Of a DNA stretch of 11,126 nt, positions 5,514 through 11,126 are shown in pieces (the stretch's first letter is position 1; each line of letters opens with the position of its first letter). The stretch is from Acetobacteraceae bacterium (GTDB lineage: Bacteria > Pseudomonadota > Alphaproteobacteria > Acetobacterales > Acetobacteraceae). The translations under genes were made by a program, and so were the position numbers. The notes below the pieces were generated by a model, which worked only from the letters and a program-made list of their open reading frames with translations, was not told where the DNA came from and made no database searches. The stretch lies in the NCBI GenBank assembly GCA_027323595.1, contig DAHWBL010000340.1:1-11126 (forward strand), written 5' to 3'.

Positions 5514-6433
5514 ACGCGCGAATCGCTGCGTCACTCCTCTGGCTCGCGCTTTTCCTGGCACCGGCCGCCCGCGCCGAGACAATCCAGGCCGGCACCACCG
5601 CCGGCTCGGAAAGCGCGCCGCTGTTCGTCGCCGCGCATGAGGGAATCTTCGCCCGCCACGGGCTCGACATCCAACCGTTGATCATCGCGTTGATGCCCAA
5701 CCTGCCGGCCTCATTGGTGTCCAACTCGATCGGCATCGCCGGCATGGTCAGCACCACTTTCCTCCAGGCGGTCAGCGGCGGGCTGGATCTGGTGGTGATC
5801 TCCGGCGGCTCGGTCACCTCGCCAACCGCCCAAAACATCGCCCTCATCGCCGGCAGCAACACCAACATTCGTTCGGCACAGGACCTGAGCGGCCACCGCG
5901 TCCGCATGCCCGGCCTTGGTGCCTTCATGGATGTCACGCTGCGCTGGTGGCTCACCCAGCAAAACATCGACTGGCACAAGATCGAGTTCACCGAAGTCAC
6001 CTTCCCAACCATGCGCGACCTGCTGCGCTCCGGCCAAGTCGATGCCGTCGGCGCGATCGACCCGTTCGCCCGCGGCATCGTCGATTCCGGCGCCGGCCGG
6101 GTCGTCGCCTATTTCCTCAAGGACGTGCCAGCCGGCGAACCCTCGGTGATCTACGTCGCCACCCGCGCCTGGGCCCAGGCCCACGCCACCCAGCTTCCCG
6201 CCTTCCGCGAGGCGATCGAGCAAGCCATCGACGTGATCCGCGCCGACCCTGCCCGTGGCCGCGCAGCGGTCGGCGCCTACATCAAGCTGCCACCGCAGGT
6301 TCTCGCCACCACCGAGCTTGGCACCTACGATCCCGCGATCACCCCGGCGGGGCTGTCATGGTGGGTCGATGTGATGCGCGCCCAGGACCTCATCAGCGAA
6401 CCGCTCGACACCACCCATCTCATCCTGCGCTGA
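5510..6433 (+). CDS. Exported ABC-type substrate-binding protein, NMT1/THI5-like (copy 2)
   Basis: This 307-residue paralogue of the preceding protein begins with a signal peptide (residues 1-22, cleavage after ARA). It repeats the landmarks in the same order: ESAPLFVAAHEGIFARHGLD, MPNLPASLVSNS, TTFLQAVSGGLD, SGGSVTS, MPGLGAFMD and QVDAVGAIDPFARGIVDSG. The ATG at 5510 overlaps the stop of copy 1 as ATGA and is followed by an ordinary signal sequence; the frame is open to 5438 but that extension is charged and would bury the signal peptide. No Shine-Dalgarno is evident, consistent with coupled translation. Substitutions cluster in pocket-facing segments such as TSHQSTN versus TSPTAQN, so the two copies may prefer different ligands. 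It is the last gene of the operon; 15 bases separate it from the convergent lipoprotein gene. Confidence 0.88.
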   Translation: MNARIAASLLWLALFLAPAARAETIQAGTTAGSESAPLFVAAHEGIFARHGLDIQPLIIALMPNLPASLVSNSIGIAGMVSTTFLQAVSGGLDLVVISGGSVTSPTAQNIALIAGSNTNIRSAQDLSGHRVRMPGLGAFMDVTLRWWLTQQNIDWHKIEFTEVTFPTMRDLLRSGQVDAVGAIDPFARGIVDSGAGRVVAYFLKDVPAGEPSVIYVATRAWAQAHATQLPAFREAIEQAIDVIRADPARGRAAVGAYIKLPPQVLATTELGTYDPAITPAGLSWWVDVMRAQDLISEPLDTTHLILR

Positions 6434-6448
6434 CCCGAACATCCGCGA

Positions 6449-6853
6449 TCAGAGCAGCTTCTCCAACGGCGAACGCGGCGGCAGCGCCCGCAAAACGCTG
6501 TCCGGAACCACCGACAGCCGCACCTTGGCGGTGCATCCAGGCACCACCAGATCGCCGGTCACCTGCCCATCCGCCACATGGCCGCTGAAGCTGCCCTCCC
6601 GCCGCACCTGGCCGTTCGGATCGGCCACCGCCTTGGCCGAAATATCCCCCTCGGCCGTCCGCTTGCCGCGCAACATCCAGGTGCCCTCATCGGGCGTGAA
6701 CACCACCTGATCGCCGCTGACCACCAGCTCCGCCCGGCGATCCGCCCCACACCCCGAGACGGTGCCGACATAGCGCGCGTTGCGATCCGACGCGCAGCCG
6801 CCCAGCAGCCCCGCCACCAGCACGAGCAGCAGATGTCGCGTGCGAAATATCAT
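6449..6853 (-). CDS. Small lipoprotein of unknown function
   Basis: This 134-residue protein starts with a lipoprotein signal: basic R4/R6, a hydrophobic run and the lipobox LLGGC with lipid-modified C20. Aspartate follows two residues after the cysteine (CASD), which in enterobacterial rules concerns only position +2, so outer-membrane sorting is likely but uncertain. The mature part is about 115 residues with two further cysteines, C35 (SGCGAD) and C107 (PGCTAK), and alternating strands (AELVVSGDQVVFTPDEG, GSFSGHVADGQVTGDLVVPG) suggesting a small beta-sandwich or barrel. I do not recognise the family. The ATG overlaps the stop of the upstream oxidoreductase as ATGA and has no Shine-Dalgarno sequence, so it depends on that gene for translation. 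The frame is open far upstream, but only as a shadow of the oxidoreductase. Confidence 0.78.
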   Translation of the reverse strand: MIFRTRHLLLVLVAGLLGGCASDRNARYVGTVSGCGADRRAELVVSGDQVVFTPDEGTWMLRGKRTAEGDISAKAVADPNGQVRREGSFSGHVADGQVTGDLVVPGCTAKVRLSVVPDSVLRALPPRSPLEKLL

Positions 6854-7776
6854 TGCATGGTCAGCAGAATTTTGCCCCGCACCCGCCCGGTCTCGCTCAA
6901 CCGATGCGCATCCGCCGCATCCGCCAGGGCAAACCGCGCGCTCACCTCGGTCCGCAGTTTTCCGCCATCGATCAGCGCCGCCAGATCGGCACAGCGCGCC
7001 CCACTCACCCCCAGCGCCGCACGCTGCACCCGAATGCCGAGCGCCTGCCCCCGCGCCTCGTCCACCGCGTCCGCGATCGACACCAGCGCCCCGCCCCTGC
7101 GCACCACACCATAGCTGCGCGCCAGCACATCGCCGCCCACCGCATCGAGCACCGCATCGACGCCGGACAGGATCGCGGCAAAATCCTCGCTGCGATGGTC
7201 GATCACCTGGTCCGCCCCCAGCCCCAGCACATAATCCCGGTTCGCCGCCGAACAGGTGCCGATCACCCGCGCGCCCGCCAGCCGGGCCAACTGCACCGCG
7301 AACGACCCCACCCCGCCCGACGCCGCATGGATCAGCACGCTTTGCCCAGCCGTCAGCATCAATTTGTCGAACAGCGCCATCCACGCGGTCAGCGCCGCCA
7401 GCGGCACGGACGCCGCATCGGCCAGATCGATGCTGCCCGGAGCTATCGCCAACTCGTCGGACCGCGCCGCCACCAGTTCGGCATAGGTTCCGTCCCGCGC
7501 GCCATCGGTGCGTCCAAACACCGCCTGGCCCGGCCGAAAGCGCGCCAGCGGCCCAGCCGCCTCGACAATCCCGGCGAGGTCCCATCCCGGGATCATCGGC
7601 AGATCATAATGCCGCACCGCCCGCATCATGCCCGCCCGCACCTTCCAGTCGATCGGGTTGACCCCGGCGGCGTGCACCCGCACCAGCACCCCGTCGGGCG
7701 CCACCACCGGCGGCGGAATATCCTCCAGCCGCAGCACCGATGCATCGCCATATTCATGAAACCGGATCGCCTTCAT
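6850..7776 (-). CDS. Zinc-free MDR oxidoreductase, NADPH:quinone reductase-like
   Basis: This 308-residue medium-chain dehydrogenase/reductase is of the quinone oxidoreductase/zeta-crystallin type, a soluble enzyme that reduces quinones or activated alkenes with NADPH. The GroES-like N-terminal domain opens MKAIRFHEYGDASVL and has VHAAGVNPIDWKVRAG (34-49), where NPID replaces the zinc-ligand site of true alcohol dehydrogenases. The Rossmann signature is AASGGVGSFAVQLA (151-164), followed by the typical LGADQVIDHRSEDF (186-199) and VDAVLDAVGGD (206-216). Length fits short members of the family. The start is set by GGAGG at 7782-7786, five bases upstream; the frame is open 26 codons further without support. 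It is followed by the lipoprotein gene and diverges from the FAD dehydrogenase gene across a 98-bp spacer. The natural substrate is unknown. Confidence 0.9.
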   Translation of the reverse strand: MKAIRFHEYGDASVLRLEDIPPPVVAPDGVLVRVHAAGVNPIDWKVRAGMMRAVRHYDLPMIPGWDLAGIVEAAGPLARFRPGQAVFGRTDGARDGTYAELVAARSDELAIAPGSIDLADAASVPLAALTAWMALFDKLMLTAGQSVLIHAASGGVGSFAVQLARLAGARVIGTCSAANRDYVLGLGADQVIDHRSEDFAAILSGVDAVLDAVGGDVLARSYGVVRRGGALVSIADAVDEARGQALGIRVQRAALGVSGARCADLAALIDGGKLRTEVSARFALADAADAHRLSETGRVRGKILLTMQ

Positions 7777-7874
7777 GTACGCCTCCAACCGCTGTTCGCG
7801 CCGACTCTGCCGGGCGGATGCGTGCCATGCAACGCCGACTACCCGCTGTGCCATCCAACCGGCTATATCGGCAT
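7777..7874. promoter_or_regulatory. Divergent intergenic region with a 12-bp direct repeat
   Basis: This 98-bp spacer must serve both the oxidoreductase (minus) and the FAD dehydrogenase (plus). GTGCCATGCAAC (7822-7833) recurs as GTGCCATCCAAC (7848-7859) with one mismatch and a 26-bp period, between two and three helical turns. Direct repeats between divergent promoters can bind a regulator, but no regulator gene is adjacent. CTATATC at 7862-7868 could be part of a -10 box; no good -35 accompanies it. Confidence 0.4.
7782..7786 (-). promoter_or_regulatory. Ribosome binding site of the quinone oxidoreductase-like gene
   Basis: The minus strand reads GGAGG followed by five bases and the ATG at 7776. 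It is the clearest Shine-Dalgarno in the window and decides this start over upstream in-frame ATGs. Confidence 0.75.
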
Positions 7875-9533
7875 ATGCTGCGTCTGACCGAAATCAAGCT
7901 TCCTCTCGATCATGCTCCCCCCGCCCTGCGCGCCGCCGCGGCGCAGCGCCTCGCCGTCGCCGAGGAGGACATCGTCGATCTGCGGATATTCCGCCGTGGC
8001 CACGACGCCCGCCACGCGCCGGAAATCCGCTTCATCTACACGCTCGATGTCCAGCTTCGCGCCGGCATCGCACCCATGCCCGCGGCCCATGTCGGCCCGA
8101 CACCTCCCAGCGACTATCGCCTGCCGTTCGTCTCCCGTGCCGAACATCATCGCCGCCCGGTGGTCATCGGCGCCGGCCCCTGCGGCCTGTTCGCGACCCT
8201 CATCCTCGCCCAGATGGGCCTGCGCCCGCTGCTGCTCGAACGCGGCAAGCCGGTGCGTCCGCGCACCGCCGACACCTGGGGCCTGTGGCGTCGCGGCGTG
8301 CTGCAGGCCCAAAGCAACGTCCAGTTCGGCGAAGGCGGCGCCGGCACCTTCTCCGACGGCAAGCTCTACTCTTCGGTCAAGGACCAGGCCCATCGGTGGC
8401 GCAAGGTGCTCACCGAACTGGTCGCCGCCGGCGCCCCCGAAGAAATACTCTATGTGTCCAAGCCCCATATCGGCACTTTCCGCCTGGTCACCGTCGTCGA
8501 GTCGCTGCGCGCCACCATCGAGGCGCTGGGCGGCACCTATCGCTTCCAGTCCCAGGTCACCGACCTGATGCTCGGCCAGGACCGGCAGGTCCGGGGTGTC
8601 GTGCTGGCCGATGGCGAAATCATCCAGGCCGACCGGCTGATCCTCGCCCCCGGCCACTCCGCGCGCGACAGCTTCGCCATGCTCGCCAGCCACCACGTGC
8701 GGATGCACGCCAAGCCGTTTTCCATCGGCGCGCGCATCGAACATCCGCAGTCGCACATCGATCGCGGTCGCTTCGGCGGGCCACGCCCCGACATATTGGG
8801 TGCCGCCGACTACAAGCTGGTCGCCCACGATGCCGCCGGCCGCGATGTCTACAGCTTCTGCATGTGCCCCGGCGGCACCGTCGTCGCCGCCACCAGCGAG
8901 GCCGGCCATCTCGTCACCAACGGCATGAGCCAGTATTCCCGCGCCGAACGCAACGCCAACGCCGCGCTGGTCGTGGCGATCACCCCCGAGCGGGATTACC
9001 CGGCCGACCCGCTCGCCGGCATCGACCTGCAACGCCGCCTCGAACGCGCCGCCTTCCGCCTCGGCGGCGGCACCTACGCCGCCCCCGCCCAGCGCCTTGA
9101 AGATTTCCTCGCCGGCCGCCCCAGCCAGCGGATGGGCGACGTCACCCCCTCCTATCGCCCCGGCGTCACCCCCGCCGACCTGCGCCACTGCCTGCCGGAC
9201 TTCGCCGTCGCCGCCCTGCGCGCCGCCATCCCACGCTTTGCCGCCCAGTTGCCCGGCTTCGACCTCGCCGACGCGGTGCTCACCGGCGTCGAGACCCGCA
9301 CCAGCAGCCCGGTCCGCCTCGACCGCGACCGGCACACACTGCAAAGCCCCAACACGCCCGGCCTGTTTCCCGCCGGCGAGGGCTGCGGTTACGCCGGCGG
9401 CATCCTCTCCGCCGCGATCGATGGCATCCGCGCCGCCGAAGCGCTCGCCGCCAGCCTCACGCCAACCACCCTGTCAGCCAGCGCGGCACCGGGTCAGACG
9501 CAAACACATGACCCGATGAAATCCGGCTCCTGA
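7875..9533 (+). CDS. COG2509-type FAD-dependent dehydrogenase
   Basis: This 552-residue flavoprotein belongs to the uncharacterised FAD-dependent dehydrogenase family (COG2509). The family has a small N-terminal domain followed by a two-dinucleotide-fold oxidoreductase. The protein starts MLRLTEIKLPLDH, the usual opening of the family, with the N-domain over about 1-85. FAD binding is shown by VVIGAGPCGLFATLILAQMG (96-115), then the family signature FGEGGAGTFSDGKLYSSVKD (151-170), a CMCPGGTVVAATSE segment in the middle, and the C-terminal LFPAGEGCGYAGGILSAAID (497-516) that closes the FAD site. Residues after about 526 are a low-complexity tail. Its reaction is not established. The ATG at 7875 has no strong Shine-Dalgarno; the frame is open to 7740, but the extra 45 residues do not resemble the family. 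It diverges from the quinone oxidoreductase-like gene, and both are redox enzymes. Confidence 0.9.
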   Translation: MLRLTEIKLPLDHAPPALRAAAAQRLAVAEEDIVDLRIFRRGHDARHAPEIRFIYTLDVQLRAGIAPMPAAHVGPTPPSDYRLPFVSRAEHHRRPVVIGAGPCGLFATLILAQMGLRPLLLERGKPVRPRTADTWGLWRRGVLQAQSNVQFGEGGAGTFSDGKLYSSVKDQAHRWRKVLTELVAAGAPEEILYVSKPHIGTFRLVTVVESLRATIEALGGTYRFQSQVTDLMLGQDRQVRGVVLADGEIIQADRLILAPGHSARDSFAMLASHHVRMHAKPFSIGARIEHPQSHIDRGRFGGPRPDILGAADYKLVAHDAAGRDVYSFCMCPGGTVVAATSEAGHLVTNGMSQYSRAERNANAALVVAITPERDYPADPLAGIDLQRRLERAAFRLGGGTYAAPAQRLEDFLAGRPSQRMGDVTPSYRPGVTPADLRHCLPDFAVAALRAAIPRFAAQLPGFDLADAVLTGVETRTSSPVRLDRDRHTLQSPNTPGLFPAGEGCGYAGGILSAAIDGIRAAEALAASLTPTTLSASAAPGQTQTHDPMKSGS

Positions 9534-9713
9534 CCGACCGGGAACACGAACCCTGGCGAGCCTCGTCGCATCTCTAGCCGGAATCATAAAAAACGTGCAG
9601 CCTGAACGGCAATCGGTTGATTAGGCACATCGATCGCGCACCCGCCGCGCCGCGTTGTCGCCGTTTTCCGGTCACTGCTGATCAACGCCGACAATCGGGA
9701 GCAGCTCACCTTC
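9534..9713. other. Intergenic spacer before the histidine kinase
   Basis: The spacer is 180 bp. I see no convincing ORF, RNA or strong terminator. An AT-richer patch (ATCATAAAAAACGTG, 9584-9598) and TTGATTAG (9617-9624) may belong to the promoter of the kinase gene, but no well-spaced -35/-10 pair can be assigned. GGGAG at 9697-9701 lies 12 bases before the kinase ATG, somewhat far for a ribosome binding site. Confidence 0.5.
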
Positions 9714-11096
9714 ATGGCCATGCCCCTCGAATGGCAAAGCTCGCTATGGACGATCGTTCTGGTCGGGCTGATCGCCGCGGGCCTGCAATGGAATCTCTGG
9801 TGGCGCGACGATCGCGCGCCGCCGATCCTGCTGCATTGGGGCGGCTTCGCGCTCTGCGCCGCGGCCGCCGCCGCCCTGATGATGCTGGGCCAGAGATTCG
9901 CCGCCTGGGTGCTCGTGCTGCCCGCTCCCATGCTGGCCCTGTTCGCCTCCGCGCTGGTGCTTTCTGGGGCCCGCGCCGCAGCCGGATTGCGGCCCCGCCT
10001 GCTGCTCGCCTGCCTCCCCACGATCTTCTGGCCGGTGTTCGTGGTGCTCGCCTCGATGGTGTTCGACGACACCGAATGGATGTGCACGCTGTGTCTGTTG
10101 CACGCGGTGCTGTGGATCATCGCCGCCGTCGAGATTTGGCGCGCGCGCGCCACCATTCCATTCGCCCGCGTGCTGGCGCCCATGCTGGTGCTGGCCGCCT
10201 GCCTCGCGTTGCTGGCCATGGCGGCCGAGCTGATGAACATCGCGTCCTATCTCAGCCTGGTCGCGCTCGGACCCACGCTGCTCGCCCCGATCGCGCTGGT
10301 CACCGCCTTGTCGCTGTCGGCGATGGCGCGCGCGCAAATGCCCGCCCGGCTCGCGCTGGCGGGCGAACAGGCCCGGCAGACCGAGCGCATGACCCTGGCC
10401 GCCGCGCGCATGGCCAGCATCGGTCAGATGGCCGGAGCGCTGGCGCATGAATTGCGCCAGCCTCTCACCGTCATCGGTCTCGCGCTCGACAATCTCGAAC
10501 ACGCCCTCGATCGGTCCGACATCGCCGGCGCGCGCGAGCGCAGCGCGGTCATCGGCGCCCAGCTCGAACGCGCCGCCTGGCTGATCGAGCATCTGCGCCT
10601 GTTCGCCCGCGGCAGCGGACAGGGCCAGGGCAGCACCACCGTCATCCTGCGCGAACTGGTCGATGATTCGGTGCGCCTGGCCGGCGAAGCGATGCGCCTC
10701 AGCGGCATCGAGGTCATCACCGAGTTCGCCGATCGGCAAGCCACCGTGACGCTCGATGCCAGCGCCCTGCAGCAGGTGCTGGTGATGCTCATGCTCAACG
10801 CGCGTGACGCTTTCAACAGCTCCAAGGAGCTTCCGCTGCGCCGCGTCGTGCTGCGCGCCGCACCTGCCACCACCCCCGGCAACCTGACGCTGACCGTGCA
10901 GGACACCGCCGGCGGCATCGACCCGTCGGTGATGACGCGCATATTCCAGCCTTTCACCAGCACCAAATCCAATGCCGGCGCCGCCGGTCTGGGGCTGTCT
11001 TTGTGCCAGCAGATGATCACCCGCATGGGCGGCCAGATCAGCGCACGCAACGATGCCGCCGGGGCGGTGTTCACTCTCGTCCTGCCGACCGCCTGA
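9714..11096 (+). CDS. Membrane sensor histidine kinase (HPK4/NtrB-FixL-like core)
   Basis: This 460-residue inner-membrane kinase autophosphorylates on a histidine and passes the phosphate to a response regulator. The N-terminal half has about seven hydrophobic helices (roughly 11-29, 42-59, 63-85, 97-117, 124-142, 152-171, 178-204) with very short loops, so the stimulus is probably sensed within the membrane. No HAMP or PAS domain is seen; a short helical linker (205-232) joins the core. The dimerisation domain has ASIGQMAGALAHELRQPLTV (234-253) with phospho-acceptor H245. The ATPase domain has N-box MLNARDAF (360-367, N362), G1 DTAGGID (397-403), F-box FQPFTSTK (411-418) and G2 GLGLSL (425-430). 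HELRQPL and PFTSTK are close to the HPK4 group that includes NtrB, DctB and FixL. The 7-helix sensor with CTLC at 124-127 is of unknown ligand. No response regulator gene is visible; 30 bases follow the stop. Confidence 0.9.
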   Translation: MAMPLEWQSSLWTIVLVGLIAAGLQWNLWWRDDRAPPILLHWGGFALCAAAAAALMMLGQRFAAWVLVLPAPMLALFASALVLSGARAAAGLRPRLLLACLPTIFWPVFVVLASMVFDDTEWMCTLCLLHAVLWIIAAVEIWRARATIPFARVLAPMLVLAACLALLAMAAELMNIASYLSLVALGPTLLAPIALVTALSLSAMARAQMPARLALAGEQARQTERMTLAAARMASIGQMAGALAHELRQPLTVIGLALDNLEHALDRSDIAGARERSAVIGAQLERAAWLIEHLRLFARGSGQGQGSTTVILRELVDDSVRLAGEAMRLSGIEVITEFADRQATVTLDASALQQVLVMLMLNARDAFNSSKELPLRRVVLRAAPATTPGNLTLTVQDTAGGIDPSVMTRIFQPFTSTKSNAGAAGLGLSLCQQMITRMGGQISARNDAAGAVFTLVLPTA

Positions 11097-11126
11097 CCGC
11101 GCCGGCCGCCTCGGCCAACTCCCGCA

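Noticed and set aside
7863..9344. A 493-codon open frame on the minus strand, opposite the FAD dehydrogenase gene
   Set aside because: It mirrors the FAD gene, whose motifs are intact. The antisense product is glycine/alanine-rich with no domain.
9525..9562. Possible terminator hairpin after the FAD gene (GGCTC ... GAGCC)
   Set aside because: Only five outer pairs and a few inner ones across a 28-base interior, overlapping the stop codon, with no T-run.
11071..11126. A minus-strand frame at the right edge (RELAEAAGAV..., stop at 11073-11071), which could be the end of a convergent gene
   Set aside because: The frame has GC-rich third positions and helix-like residues, but only 17 codons are visible and 26 bases would overlap the kinase gene. 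It is too short to separate from chance.
1..11126. CRISPR arrays, tRNA or rRNA genes, insertion sequences, phage genes or known defence systems
   Set aside because: None was seen. The only repeats are the 26-bp tandem units, the palindromes and one short direct repeat, and no transposase, integrase or nuclease gene is present.

Overview
The window is about 11 kb of GC-rich, densely packed bacterial chromosome. Codon third positions are almost all G or C. Gene content and protein style (a short divergent MinC, a RarA-RluA pair, NMT1/THI5-like binding proteins, a COG2509-type FAD protein) suggest an alphaproteobacterium, most likely Rhodospirillales/Acetobacteraceae. That placement is inferred from recall of such genomes; no rRNA or other decisive marker is present.

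Left block, minus strand, about 1 to 3731. Reading in the direction of transcription it holds a MinC-like division inhibitor, a 152-bp spacer with two hairpin-forming palindromes, a small secreted protein of unknown function, the replication-recombination ATPase RarA, an RluA-family 23S rRNA pseudouridine synthase, a 26-bp tandem repeat that begins inside the last codons of that gene, and the first nine or so codons of another gene running off the left edge. The secreted protein, rarA and the pseudouridine synthase are tightly spaced (4-nt gap, then an ATGA overlap) and look like one transcription unit.

Middle block, plus strand, 3872 to 6433. A class II aldolase/adducin protein is followed after 1 nt by an exported substrate-binding protein, which overlaps by ATGA a second, clearly paralogous exported substrate-binding protein. 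No permease or ATPase is encoded beside them. The unit probably senses or captures a small organic molecule that the aldolase-family enzyme acts on, but the substrate cannot be read from sequence.

Right block. A zinc-free MDR/quinone-oxidoreductase-like enzyme and a small lipoprotein (ATGA overlap) run on the minus strand, convergent with the binding-protein operon. Divergent from them is a COG2509-type FAD-dependent dehydrogenase. After a 180-bp spacer comes a membrane sensor histidine kinase with seven predicted helices and a complete HPK4-like catalytic core. No response regulator is visible before the window ends.

Most of the window is ordinary housekeeping and accessory metabolism. The least explained features are the pair of palindromes at 2959-3089 (one supplies the start codon of a gene), the 26-bp repeat across the end of the pseudouridine synthase gene, the duplicated binding proteins without a transporter, and minC without minD or minE.
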